Source of the DNA: CAZUZD01 sp964624465
GTDB lineage: Bacteria; Planctomycetota; Planctomycetia; Isosphaerales; Isosphaeraceae
DNA: 12,797 nucleotides
NCBI GenBank assembly: GCA_964624465.1
Contig: CAZUZD010000171.1
Location: forward strand, 1 to 12,797
Direction of reading: 5' to 3'
Positions within the stretch are counted from its first letter, which is position 1. The number at the start of each line of letters is the position of its first letter. A program made the position numbers and the translations under genes. This document shows, in pieces, positions 1 through 9,300 of the stretch. The notes beneath the pieces are model-generated. The model made no database searches. It saw only the letters and a program-made list of their open reading frames with translations, and was not told the origin of the DNA.

Positions 1-950
1 TCGATGGCCTCGGCGCACGCTCGCTCGAACTCGGGCCCGCGCATCCCCGCCTCCCGGTCGTTGCCGCCAAAGCAGACGGTCACCAGATCGGGCTCGGGCG
101 CCTCGGCCAGCCATCGCGGCATCAGCACCAGGTTCTGCCGCAGCTGCGTGCCGCCGATCGCGGGGTTCACGATCGTGGCCCTGGCGCCGTAGGTCGTCTG
201 CAACCGGTCGCGGAGCTCATCCACCCAGGCCCGCTCGCGGTTGGCCCAGTGCCGCTTGTCGGTCAGCGAGTCGCCCAGGGTCACGATCGTCACCGGCTGG
301 CCCGCCCTGAGCTTCGCGAGCACGCGGCCCAGGGGCGGGCCGTCGGGTCGGTGGGCGGGCTCGTCGCGCTCGATCGTCGGTTCCAGCCGGATGTCGTCGA
401 GGTCGAAGGCCAGCGCCGGGTAGCTGCCCCAGTACCACCAGCGGCCGATCCACAGGGCGGACAGCTTGCCGGGCCGGTTGCCGTCGGGCGTGCCCAGCGG
501 CAGGGCCCTCGGACCGGGCAGCACCGGGATCAGGTCGCCCCAGCGCACGACGACGCGGGTCCACTGGCCGTCGATGACCGGGAAGCACAGGTCGTAGCGG
601 ACGGCGTAATCGTCATCGTAGAGGAACTGGAGCCCGCCGTACCCGCTGCCGCCGGCGCCTCGGACCCAGAACGAGAACCCGGCGGCGCGGTCCCACTCGG
701 GCGTACCGCGCAGGGTGCTGGTGCAGAACGTGCTGGGGGCATCGGCCTCGAACCGGAACCGGACCGCCCCGCCGACCTTGCCGTCGATCGGCTCCAGCGT
801 CCCCTTCTGGGCCGGCGGCCGGAACCGGACCTCGTCCATCGTCGCGATCACGCCCGGCCCGTCGTCGGCCCCGACGCTCGCCTCCAGGGCTGCCCCACCC
901 GCCGTGAGCCCGGCCACGACCAGCCGCGCGATCGCCTGGTTCCACAACAT
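1..950 (-). CDS. SGNH/GDSL hydrolase, exported, 3' end cut off by window edge
   Basis: Reading leftward from ATG at 950, the frame stays open for 316 codons and runs off the window at position 1, so the C-terminus is missing. The first ~25 residues (MLWNQAIARLVVAGLTAGGA...) look like a signal peptide. Residues ~33-195 form a beta-rich segment rich in Trp/Tyr/Phe that resembles a carbohydrate-binding or CIA30-like jelly roll; I cannot assign the family firmly. From ~210 the SGNH hydrolase fold begins: block I is VTLGDSLTD with nucleophile Ser228 (G226-D227-S228-L229), and block III is GGND at 295-298, whose Asn helps form the oxyanion hole. The Asp-x-x-His block lies beyond the edge. The family hydrolyses esters, often acetyl or acyl groups on polysaccharides; the substrate here is unknown. 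AGGAGG six bases upstream supports the start. It is divergent from the caspase genes and probably not part of that module. Confidence 0.9.
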   Translation of the reverse strand, partial: MLWNQAIARLVVAGLTAGGAALEASVGADDGPGVIATMDEVRFRPPAQKGTLEPIDGKVGGAVRFRFEADAPSTFCTSTLRGTPEWDRAAGFSFWVRGAGGSGYGGLQFLYDDDYAVRYDLCFPVIDGQWTRVVVRWGDLIPVLPGPRALPLGTPDGNRPGKLSALWIGRWWYWGSYPALAFDLDDIRLEPTIERDEPAHRPDGPPLGRVLAKLRAGQPVTIVTLGDSLTDKRHWANRERAWVDELRDRLQTTYGARATIVNPAIGGTQLRQNLVLMPRWLAEAPEPDLVTVCFGGNDREAGMRGPEFERACAEAI

Positions 951-956
951 GCGAGA

Positions 957-962
957 CCTCCT
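957..962 (-). promoter_or_regulatory. Shine-Dalgarno site of the SGNH hydrolase gene
   Basis: The minus strand reads AGGAGG here, separated by six bases (TCTCGC) from the ATG at 950-948. It is a full consensus ribosome binding site and fixes this ATG as the start. Confidence 0.8.
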
Positions 963-1463
963 GGCCGGTCGCGGGCCCCCACGGTCCGCGATCGGCTGGG
1001 ACCGCCGGATCGCTGGGTCATCCCGCGATCGGTCCTGATGATACGCCAACCCCGCCGCCAATCCATCGCGCGTCCCGCTCGCCGGGGACGGCGCCGGGCC
1101 GCTCCGGCTGCACCCGCTGGCGCGGCCTGACGGACCATCGCCGGGCCCCCGGTTCGAACTCACGATCCCGGGCCCTGGTCCCGGTTCCAGGTCCGCGTGT
1201 CCCTGCGCGAGGGCGGGCGCCGGAACCGCGGATCCTTCCGGGGCAGCGGGGCGACGGTGGCTGGCAGACTCGGAGGGTTGTGGCGGCTCTCCAGGCCGGC
1301 CGGGCCCAGCGGGGGGGAATCGGGGCGAAGGCGATTCGTGGGCCGAACGGCGGCCGGTTATCCTGAGATCGAGCGGCTGGCCCAACGTGGGGACGTGCCG
1401 GAGTTCCGTCCGACGATCGGGTCTGCTGGGCGCCGTGGGCCAGCCACCGGCGCGGGGGTCGCT

Positions 1464-1468
1464 GAGGA
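1464..1468 (+). promoter_or_regulatory. Shine-Dalgarno site of the caspase-TIR gene
   Basis: GAGGA lies six bases upstream of ATG at 1475. It supports this start, and the caspase fold begins within about ten residues of it (ALVVGIADY). Confidence 0.7.
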
Positions 1469-1474
1469 CCGGTC

Positions 1475-2725
1475 ATGACTCTGCTCGACGCGCAGGCACT
1501 GGTCGTCGGGATCGCCGACTATCGGTCGATCCGTCCGCTGCCCCGGGTGCGCGACGCGACGGAGATCGCGCGGGTGCTCGCCGATCCGGGGCTCGGTGGC
1601 TACGACCCGGCCGGGATCGAGCTCCTGACCGATGCCCAGGCCACCGGGACCGCTCTGCGATCGGCCCTGGCCCGGCTGGCCGGGCGCTGCCACTCCGAGT
1701 CCACCGCCCTGATCTACTTCTCCGGCCACGGTGGGCGGATCGCCGACGGGCCGCACGCCGGCTCGTACCTGCTGCCGGTCGACGTGGCCTATCCCGGAGC
1801 GGCCGAACTCGCGGCCACGGCGATCTCGGGCGCCGAGTTCACCGCGGCCCTGGCCGCGATCCCCGCGCGCCGCAGGCTGGTCATCCTCGACTGCTGCCAC
1901 GCCGGCGGGATCGGCGCCGTGGGGCGGGACCTGAGCGGCCTCGACCCGGAGCCCGCGCTGCGGCCGGGACTGGCCGAGAGCGACCTGGACCGGCTCCGGG
2001 CGGGGCGCGGCCAGGTGATCCTGGCGGCGGCGCGGCCCGAGGAGTCGTCGTACGTCCTGGACGGGGCCAGCTTCGGCCTGTTCACCGAGCACCTGCTCGG
2101 CGGCCTGCAGGGGGGCGTGGCCAGCGAGGACGGGCTGGTCCGGATCTTCGACCTGTTCGAGTACCTGCAGCCGCGCGTCACCCGGGTCCGCCCGGACCAG
2201 CACCCGGTCTTCAAGGCCGAGCTGGAGGACAACTTTCCGGTCGCCCGGTACCGGGGAGGGGCGCGGGGGGCGGTCGCGCGGGTCGACGAGCGATTTCGCT
2301 TCGACGCCTACATCAGCTACGTCGACGTCGAGCCGGACGCCTCGTATGTCTGGGACACCCTGGTGCCGCGGCTCGAGGCCGCCGGCCTGCGCGTGGCCGT
2401 CTCGAACGACTCCGAGGACCCCGGGGTCGCCCGGGTGGTGGGGGTCGAGCGAGCGATCCGCGAGTCGAAGCGGACGGTGCTCGTGCTCTCGGAGGCCTAC
2501 CGCACCGACCACCTGGCGGACTTCCAGAACGTGCTGGGCCAGACCCTGGGGATCGAGGAGGGGACCGCCCGCTTGCTCCCCGTGCGGATTGGCCCCATCG
2601 CCGGCGCGCTGCCGACCCGGCTGAGCATGCTGACGACCCTCGACCTGTCCCAGCCCGCCCGAGCCGACCGCGAATTCCGACGGCTCGTCGCCGCCCTCCA
2701 GGGGCCGCTGCCCCGGCCCGGCTGA
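1475..2725 (+). CDS. Caspase-like peptidase (C14 family) with C-terminal TIR domain
   Basis: This 416-aa cytoplasmic protein has two domains. Residues ~7-255 are a bacterial caspase-like (peptidase C14) domain: it opens with ALVVGIADY, has the catalytic His85 in YFSGHGG, the strand-turn YLLPVD at 98-103, and the catalytic Cys141 in VILDCCHAGG (136-145). Both dyad residues are present, so it should be an active Cys protease. Residues ~274-392 are a TIR domain: FDAYISY at 276-282, a PG-type BB-loop near 316-317, and a SKRTVLVLS strand at 331-339. Where NADase TIRs carry the catalytic Glu (about 11 residues after that strand), this one has Gln351 in ADFQNVL, suggesting an adaptor rather than an NAD-cleaving TIR. 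It is first of a two-gene plus-strand unit; the next gene starts 81 bases on. Family knowledge: bacterial caspases serve as effectors in conflict and cell-death systems. A role as recruited initiator protease is inferred from the TIR shared with the 6342-11696 protein. Confidence 0.92.
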   Translation: MTLLDAQALVVGIADYRSIRPLPRVRDATEIARVLADPGLGGYDPAGIELLTDAQATGTALRSALARLAGRCHSESTALIYFSGHGGRIADGPHAGSYLLPVDVAYPGAAELAATAISGAEFTAALAAIPARRRLVILDCCHAGGIGAVGRDLSGLDPEPALRPGLAESDLDRLRAGRGQVILAAARPEESSYVLDGASFGLFTEHLLGGLQGGVASEDGLVRIFDLFEYLQPRVTRVRPDQHPVFKAELEDNFPVARYRGGARGAVARVDERFRFDAYISYVDVEPDASYVWDTLVPRLEAAGLRVAVSNDSEDPGVARVVGVERAIRESKRTVLVLSEAYRTDHLADFQNVLGQTLGIEEGTARLLPVRIGPIAGALPTRLSMLTTLDLSQPARADREFRRLVAALQGPLPRPG

Positions 2726-2793
2726 GCCGCGGCCCGCCCGACCGACCGATCTGGCGAACTCGACCATCCGAGCGAATCCGTCACCTCCCCCCC

Positions 2794-2797
2794 GGAG
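2794..2797 (+). promoter_or_regulatory. Shine-Dalgarno site supporting a TTG start
   Basis: GGAG lies nine bases upstream of TTG at 2807. No ATG or GTG in this frame precedes the conserved first strand (RALLVGIDQY) closely enough to serve, and the next in-frame starts fall inside the domain. TTG is therefore the likely start. The short core and rare start codon would predict modest translation. Confidence 0.55.
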
Positions 2798-2806
2798 TCC
2801 TCTCCC

Positions 2807-5800
2807 TTGGCTCGAACCCTACGTGCGCTGCTGGTGGGAATCGACCAGTACGCGCCTCCCGTGCCGCCGCTGGCCGGGTGCGTCAACGACATCAACGCGT
2901 TCGAGGAGTCGCTCCGCGGCCGGGTGGGCACGGATCCGGAGACCACCCTGGAGCTGCGGGTGCTCCGCAACGAGCAGGCGACCCACGCGGCCGTGGTCGA
3001 GGCCTTCCGCTCCCACCTGGGTGTGGCCGGCCCCGACGACGTGGCGCTGTTCTACTTCGCCGGCCACGGCTCGCAGGAGCGCGCCCCCGAGGCGTTCTGG
3101 CCCCTGGAGCCCGACCGGCTCGACGAGACGCTGGTGTGTCATGACAGCCGCTCGCCCGGCCAGTTCGACCTGGCGGACAAGGAACTTTCCGCCCTGATCG
3201 AGGAGGCCTCGGCGCGGGGGGCGCACGTGGTCGTGATCCTCGACTGCTGCCACTCCGGGTCGGGCACCCGTGGCCCCGAGGATCTGGGGGTGCGGGTCCG
3301 TCGCGCCCCGACCGACGACCGGGTCCGCACCCTGGCCGACTTCCAGCTCACCGAGGCGCAGCGGGCCCGCCTGCTCGCCCCGCGATCGGGCGCGGCGGCC
3401 GGCACCACGGCCACGGCCTGGCCGGCCGGCCGGCACGTCCTGCTGGCGGCCTGCCGCGACGAGCAGGAGGCCGCGGAGTATTTCGGCAATGGCCAGCTCC
3501 GGGGCGCCTTCTCCTACTTCCTCAACGAGACCCTGCGCCAGGCGACCGGACCGCTCAGCTACCGCGACCTGCATGCCCAGGTCGACGCCCGGCTCCGCAC
3601 GAGCGTGCGCAACCAGGCCCCGCAGCTCGAGGCCGGCAACCCGGCCGACCTCAACGCCGACTTCCTGGGCGGCATCCTCCGGCCCGCCGAGCCCTACTAC
3701 CGGGTGGCCCGCACCGTGGCGGGCTGGCGACTCGGCGGCGGCTCGGTGCACGGGGTCCCGGCGGTGGACCGCGAGCACCCGATGGAACTGGCCCTGTTCC
3801 CCTTCGACGCCCCCCCCGAGCAGCTTCGCGACCGCAGCCTGGCGCTCGGCGTGGCCCGCGTGACCCAGGTCGGGCCCGTCGACAGCGGAGTCGAGCTGGA
3901 CGGGTTCGAGCCCGAGCCCGCGGCGGCGTACAAGGCCGTGCCGCTGACCCTGCCCCTGCCGAGGCTGCCCGTGGCCTTCGAGGGGGAGGCGGCCGCCGTC
4001 GCGCTGGCCCGCGCGGCCAGGGAGCACGCCGGTCCCAACGGCCAGCCGTCGCTGTACGTCTGCGAGGCTCACCAGCCGGCCGACGCCGAGTTCCGGCTCC
4101 TGGCCCGCGACGGCCGGTTCGCGATCACCCGGCCGACCGACGCCCGTCCGATCGTCCGCGAGGTCGATGGCCTCGACGCCGAGGCCGCCCGGCAGGCGAT
4201 CGAGCAGCTCGAGCACATCGCCCGCTGGTCGGTGGCCGCCCGCCTGGCCAACCCCGCCAGCTCGATCGCCCCCGGCGAGGTCGAGGTGGCCATCCTGGTC
4301 GAGGGCCAGGAGCAGCGAGGCACCGAGGTGCGGCTCGAGTACCGCGAGCACGACGGTGCCTGGCAGGCCCCCCGGTTCCGGGTCCGGGTCCGCAACCGGG
4401 GCCCGCGGCGGCTGCATGTGGGCCTGCTCGACCTGCCCGAGTCGTTCGCCATCTCGGCCGGGCTGATGGATTCCGGTTGCCTGACCCTGGACCCCGGCCA
4501 GGAGGCCTGGGCGTTCCGCGGCCGCGACCTGTTCGCGAGCATCCCCGATGCCCTCTGGGACCAGGGGGTCGAGGAGTTCCGCGACCTCCTGAAGGTGATC
4601 GTCAGCACCGCGGAGTTCGACGTCCGCCTGATGGAGCAGCCCGCCCTGGGCCGGCCGGCCGCCACGCGATCCGTGGCCGTCGCGACGGCGGCGCCGCGGG
4701 GGACGCTGGACCTCCTCCTGAGCCGGGTCGTGACCCGCGACCTCGGGGCCGCCGACCCGCACGCCACGATCGACGACTGGATGGCGCAGACCGTCGCGTT
4801 CACCACGGTCCGGCCGCTACCCTCGGCGCTGATCGCCGGCGCCGGCGGCGAGCCGTCGCGGCTGGCCGGCGGGGTGACCCTCGCGCCGCACGAAGGCCTG
4901 CGAGGCGCCCGGGTTCGCCTCGCCGCGGCGGCGACCGCGGCGCGCGGGCTGGGCAACCTGGCCCTGCCGGCCTGGCTGCGCGACGATCCCTCGGTGTGCC
5001 GCCCGTTCGCGCTGGCGACGACCCGTGGCGAGCTGGCCCCGCTCAGCGTCCTGGAGCTGACCGGCGTGACCCCGGCCGCCGCCGCCGCCGTCACGCCCGA
5101 GGCGCCGCTGCGGATCGAGGTCGACACCCCCCTGGAGCCCGGCGAGGGAATCCTTCCGATCGCCTTCGATGGCGAGCACTTCCTGCCCCTGGGATTCGCC
5201 CGGACCGTCGGCGGCCGGACCCGGATCCAGCTGGATCGGCTCCCGACGGCCGCGGCCAGCGCCCCGGGCACGCTGCCGACCGAGCTCCGCCGGAGTCTGA
5301 CCGGCTCGATCAAGATCTTCTTCCAGAAGGTGGCCTGTGGCCTCACGGGCCGCGAGTTCGCCTACCCGATCCTCGCCGCCGCCGACGTGGCCGACGCCGA
5401 GCAGGTCGTCTCGGAGCGCGACCCCGGCCGGATCGCCGGGCGGGTCCGCGACGCGAAGCGGATCGTGCTCCTGATCCACGGCTTCACCGACGACACCCTC
5501 GAGATGCGCCGGGGCCTGCGCCGCGCCCAGGCCGTGCCGGGCACCCCGATCGACTCGCGGTATGACCTGGTGCTGACCTTCGACTACGAGAGCCTGAATA
5601 CCCCGATCGAGCAGATCGCTCGCCAGTTGCAGGGGCGGCTGGCCGAGGTCGGACTGGGCGCCGGCCACGGCCGGGAGCTGACCGTGGTGGCGCACTCGAT
5701 GGGCGGCCTGGTCGCGCGCTGGTGGATCGAGCGGGAGGGGGGCCGCGAGCAGGTCCGCCGGCTGATCCTGCTGGGGACGCCCAACGCCGGCTCCCCCTGG

Positions 5801-6295
5801 CCGGGGGTGCACGACTGGGCGATTACGAGCCTGGCCGTGGGCCTCAACGGCCTGGCGACCATCGCCTGGCCGGCGGCGATCCTGGGGAGCCTGGTCGGCC
5901 TGCTGGAGCGGGTCGACGTCGACCTCGACCAGATGCAGCCCGGCTCGACGTTCCTCAAGGAGCTGGCGCAGGCCCCCGACCCCGGCGTGCCGTACGTGCT
6001 GATCGCCGGCAACACCGCCCTGGCCCCGCCCGGCCTGATCGTCGACACCACCGGGATGCCCCCCGTGCAGCGGCTGCTGGCCAAGGCGCTCAGCAAGCCG
6101 CTGCCGCACAGCGTGGCCGACCTGCTGTTCCGCGACGAGCCCAACGACATCGCCGTCTCGACGGCGAGCATGGCCAGCGTGCCGGCCCCCCGCACCCCGG
6201 CGCTCGAGATCCACCCGGTCGCCTGCGACCACCTGAGCTACTTCCGCCACCGCGAGGGCCTGCGGGCGCTGGCCCAGGCCCTCGACCCTGGTTGA
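2807..6295 (+). CDS. Caspase-like peptidase fused to C-terminal alpha/beta-hydrolase
   Basis: A 1162-aa fusion. Residues ~5-290 are a caspase-like peptidase: RALLVGIDQY, catalytic His87 in YFAGHGSQ, DETLVCHD at 106-113 (like the acidic S1-pocket segment of metacaspases, predicting Arg/Lys at P1), and catalytic Cys148 in VILDCCHSGSG. Residues ~295-860 hold beta-rich regions I cannot name firmly; ~485-610 (RVRNRGPRRLHVGLLDL...) resembles the DUF4384-like part of other caspase proteins. Residues ~880-1160 are an alpha/beta-hydrolase: oxyanion LLIHGF at 888-893, nucleophile Ser964 in VAHSMGG, LGTPNAGSP at 989-997, Asp1114 in EPNDIAVS, and His1142 in CDHLSYF. This is a complete triad of the PGAP1/lipase-like type. 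No signal peptide or membrane segment is evident, so both enzymes should act in the cytoplasm or at the inner membrane face. It likely shares a transcript with the caspase-TIR gene. An executioner role, with a lipase or esterase freed or activated by proteolysis, is inference. Confidence 0.92.
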   Translation: MARTLRALLVGIDQYAPPVPPLAGCVNDINAFEESLRGRVGTDPETTLELRVLRNEQATHAAVVEAFRSHLGVAGPDDVALFYFAGHGSQERAPEAFWPLEPDRLDETLVCHDSRSPGQFDLADKELSALIEEASARGAHVVVILDCCHSGSGTRGPEDLGVRVRRAPTDDRVRTLADFQLTEAQRARLLAPRSGAAAGTTATAWPAGRHVLLAACRDEQEAAEYFGNGQLRGAFSYFLNETLRQATGPLSYRDLHAQVDARLRTSVRNQAPQLEAGNPADLNADFLGGILRPAEPYYRVARTVAGWRLGGGSVHGVPAVDREHPMELALFPFDAPPEQLRDRSLALGVARVTQVGPVDSGVELDGFEPEPAAAYKAVPLTLPLPRLPVAFEGEAAAVALARAAREHAGPNGQPSLYVCEAHQPADAEFRLLARDGRFAITRPTDARPIVREVDGLDAEAARQAIEQLEHIARWSVAARLANPASSIAPGEVEVAILVEGQEQRGTEVRLEYREHDGAWQAPRFRVRVRNRGPRRLHVGLLDLPESFAISAGLMDSGCLTLDPGQEAWAFRGRDLFASIPDALWDQGVEEFRDLLKVIVSTAEFDVRLMEQPALGRPAATRSVAVATAAPRGTLDLLLSRVVTRDLGAADPHATIDDWMAQTVAFTTVRPLPSALIAGAGGEPSRLAGGVTLAPHEGLRGARVRLAAAATAARGLGNLALPAWLRDDPSVCRPFALATTRGELAPLSVLELTGVTPAAAAAVTPEAPLRIEVDTPLEPGEGILPIAFDGEHFLPLGFARTVGGRTRIQLDRLPTAAASAPGTLPTELRRSLTGSIKIFFQKVACGLTGREFAYPILAAADVADAEQVVSERDPGRIAGRVRDAKRIVLLIHGFTDDTLEMRRGLRRAQAVPGTPIDSRYDLVLTFDYESLNTPIEQIARQLQGRLAEVGLGAGHGRELTVVAHSMGGLVARWWIEREGGREQVRRLILLGTPNAGSPWPGVHDWAITSLAVGLNGLATIAWPAAILGSLVGLLERVDVDLDQMQPGSTFLKELAQAPDPGVPYVLIAGNTALAPPGLIVDTTGMPPVQRLLAKALSKPLPHSVADLLFRDEPNDIAVSTASMASVPAPRTPALEIHPVACDHLSYFRHREGLRALAQALDPG

Positions 6296-6304
6296 GACCC
6301 GGTC

Positions 6305-6340
6305 CCGGCGGCGGTCGGGTGGACCCCCGGCCGCCGCCGG
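6305..6340. terminator. Hairpin between convergent genes, likely bidirectional terminator
   Basis: Arms CCGGCGGCGGTCGGG (6305-6319) and CCCGGCCGCCGCCGG (6326-6340) pair over 15 bp with one G-T wobble around a six-base loop. The hairpin sits in the 46-bp gap between the stop at 6293-6295 (plus strand) and the stop at 6342-6344 (minus strand). It has no T-tract on either side, so it is not a classic intrinsic terminator. Position and stability make transcript ending or 3' protection for both convergent genes the best reading. Confidence 0.65.
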
Positions 6341-6341
6341 C

Positions 6342-9300
6342 TCAGGGCGTGGGGGACAGCGGCGCCAGCCAGCCGGTCTCGGGGGCGGCGGCCCCCGACC
6401 GTTCGAGCCGGTGCCGTGCCTCCCGCCATTCGGCCTGGGTCAGCCCCCGCACGGCGAAGCCGTCGGTGCGGGTGCCGGTGAGGACCTCGGCCCAGGCGAC
6501 GACCGAGGCCGCGTCGCCGCGGAGCGGCTCGGGCAGCTGCCAGATCCGGGCCGTGCCGTCGATCGACGCGGTGGCCACCGAGGCGGCGTCGGGCCCGAAC
6601 CGGGCGTCCGCCACCGGCGCCGTGTGGCCGCTGAGCTCATGGATCAGCCGGCCGGTCCCGGTCTCCCAGACCCGGGCCGTGTGGTCGCGCGACGCCGTCA
6701 GGACCCGGCGGCCGTTGGGGCTGAAGTGGGCCTGATAGACCGCGTCGCGGTGGCCACGGAGCTCCGAGTGGACCCGGCCGCTGTGGACGTCCCAGACCCG
6801 CGCCGTGCCGTCGGCCGAGGCCGTCACCAGCCAGGCCCCGTCGGCGCTGAAGCGGGCCGAATGCACCCGGCCGGCGTGGCCGAGCAGGGCCTGGATCAGG
6901 CTCCCCGCCTCGGCGTCCCAGACCCGGGCCGTGCCATCGGCCGAGGCGGTCGCGATCCGGCGACCGTCGGGGCTGTAGACGACGACGTTGATCGCGTCGG
7001 TGTGGCCGGCGAGCACCGCGAGCTGCCGGCCGGTCCCGGGGTCCCAGATCCGGGCCGTGCCGTCGCCCGAGCCGGTGAGCACCTGCTGGCCGTCGGGCCG
7101 GAACCCGACCGAGTTGATCTGCGCCGTGTGGCCGTCGAGCCGGGCCAGGAGCCGGCCGGTCTCGAGGTCCCAGACCCGGCCGACGCCGTCGCCACAGCCG
7201 GTGACGACGCGCCGGCCCTGCGGGTCGAGGTCGCCCCCGAAGACCGAGTCGCCGTGGGCGTCGAGCCGGACCAGGCAGTGGCCGGTGCGGAGGTCCCAGA
7301 CCCGGGCGGTGTTGTCGCTGGAGGTGGTCAGGGCCCGGGTGCCGTCGGGCAGCACCGCCAGGTCGATCACGGCGGCCGTGTGCCCCTCGAGCGTGGTCAG
7401 CGGCTGGCCGGTGTCCACGTCCCAGACCCGCGCGGTCCGGTCCCGCGAGGCAGTCACGAGCCGGGTGCCGGCGGCGTCGGATCCCAGCCGGCGGACGCCC
7501 AGGCTGTGGCCGGCGAGGGTCAGGACCGGCGGGTCGGCCGGCCGCTCCCAGACCCGCGCCGAGCCCCCGCGGGCGGCCGCCACGAACCGGCGGCCATCGC
7601 GGCTCAGCGCCAGCGACTGCACCGCGGCGTGGAATCCCTTGAGCTCGGCCAGCTTCCGCGCCGTCGGGCGGTCCCAGACCTGGACGGTGGCGTCGGCCGA
7701 GGTGGTCAGGGCCTGGTGGCCCTCGGGGGTGAAGTCGGCCGCCAGCACCGGGCCGCGGTGGCCGGCCAGGACCGACTCGAGCCGACCGGTCTCGCCATCC
7801 CAGATGCGGGCGGTGGCGTCGGCCGAGCCGGTGATCAGCCAGCGGCCGTCGGCCGAGAACGCCACGCAGTGGACGCGGTCGGTGTGCCCCTTCAGCTCCG
7901 CGATCGGCGCCCCGGTGCGCGCCTGCCAGAGACGCGCCGTCCCGTCGCTGGCGGCGGTCGCCACCCGCTGGCCGTCGGGGCTGAAGGCGGCGTCGTGCAG
8001 GGCCGGGCCGGCCTCGAGGAGCGTCGCCAGCGGGCGGCCGGTGTCGGCGTCCCAGAGCGCGGCCCGGCCGTCCTCGCCGGCGGTGAGCACGAGCCGGCCG
8101 TCGGGACTGAACGACGCGGCAACGATCGCCCCGGTGTGACCGGTCAGCTCGGCCAGCGACCGCCCCGACTGGACCTCCCAGACCCGCGCGGTCCGGTCGC
8201 GGGACCCGGTCACCACCCGGTCGCCGCCGGGGCTGAGGCCGGCCGTCGTCAGGGCCGCGGCGTGGCCCCGGAGCACCGCCAGGGGCCGGCCGCTGGCCGT
8301 CTCCCAGACCCGCGCGGTCCGGTCCTCCGATGCCGTGACGGCCCGGTGACCGTTGGCGCTGAAGGCCGCCGACACCACGGTCGCCGAGTGGCCCTCCAGG
8401 ACCCCGACGGGCTGCGCCGTGCCGGGCTCCCAGAGCCGGCAGACCCCGTTGCCGTGTGCGGTGAGCACGGCGGTGCCGTCGGGGCTGATCGCGGCGGTCT
8501 GGACGGTCGGATCGTCGTGGCCGATCGTCGAGAGGACCGTGGCGGTGGCCAGGTCCCAGACCTGGACGCTGCCGTCGCTGGCCGCCACCGCCAGCCGGCG
8601 GCCGGCGGCGTCGAAGCTGGCCCCGAGCGGGACCGCGTCGTGGCCCTTGAGCTCGGCGATCCGCCGACCGGTCCCGACGTCCCAGACCCGGCAGGTCCGG
8701 TCTTCCGAGGTCGTCACCAGCTGGCGACCGTCGTGGCTGAAGGCCAGCGAGAGCACGCGGGCGTCGTGGCCGGGCAGGGACCCGGCGACCGTCATGGTGG
8801 CGGTGTCGAGCAGCCGGACCGAGCCGTCCGGTTCGGGCCGCACCAGCCGGGACAGGTCGGGCGTGAACGCGGCCGAGTGAACCTCCAGGTCGGGCATGAT
8901 GACCTCGGAGATCGGTCGGCCCTCGGGCAGCTGCCAGAGCCGCACGGCCCCATCCCGCGCCGTGGTCGCCACCCGGTGGCCGTCGGCGCTGAAGAAGACC
9001 TGCAGGGCCGAGTCGCGGTGGCCGACGAGCTCGACGACCAGCGAGCCGGTGTCGGCGTCCCAGAGCCGGACGATGCCGTCGCCGGAGGCGGTCGCGATCC
9101 GGTGGCCGTCGGGGCTGAAGTTGCTCTGATAGACCGAGTCGCCGTGCCCGGTCAGGGCGTGCACCAGCCGGCCGGTGGCGACGTCCCAGACCCGGCAGGT
9201 GTTGTCGCTCGAGGCCGTCAGCAGCCGCGAGCCGTCGGGGCTGAAGCCCATCGAGAAGACGACCGCCTCGTGCCCCTTGAGCTCGACCAGCAGCGCGCCG

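Larger units (their letters stand above)
951..1474. other. Divergent intergenic region, no gene seen
   Basis: These 524 bases separate the leftward hydrolase from the rightward caspase pair and must hold both promoters. Several frames are open across it, but their translations are low-complexity Arg/Pro/Gly/Ala runs typical of GC-rich noncoding DNA. On the minus strand TATCAT (1043-1038) is a one-mismatch -10 candidate about 90 bases upstream of the hydrolase start, without a convincing -35 partner. On the plus strand TATCCT (1359-1364) is a weak -10 candidate for the caspase operon, also without a good -35. Neither is strong enough to list as a promoter. No tRNA or strong terminator was seen. 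Confidence 0.6.

Noticed and set aside
1141..1185. GGTTCGAACTC resembling a tRNA T-loop
   Set aside because: No matching 5-bp stem surrounds it and no anticodon, D arm or acceptor stem can be formed upstream.
1358..2767. 469-codon minus-strand open frame opposite the caspase-TIR gene
   Set aside because: Low-complexity Gly/Arg/Asp/Val translation on the strand opposite a gene with clear catalytic motifs; an effect of high GC.
2726..2806. Possible terminator or promoter between the two caspase genes
   Set aside because: The 81-bp gap has no convincing hairpin or promoter hexamers, so an operon is the simpler reading.
1387..3144. 585-codon plus-strand frame overlapping both caspase genes
   Set aside because: Arg/Pro/Gly-rich translation in the wrong frame of two genes whose catalytic motifs are in another frame.
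2819..4762. 647-codon minus-strand open frame opposite the caspase-hydrolase gene
   Set aside because: Same antisense GC artefact; no domain or start signal, while the plus strand has a full catalytic domain.
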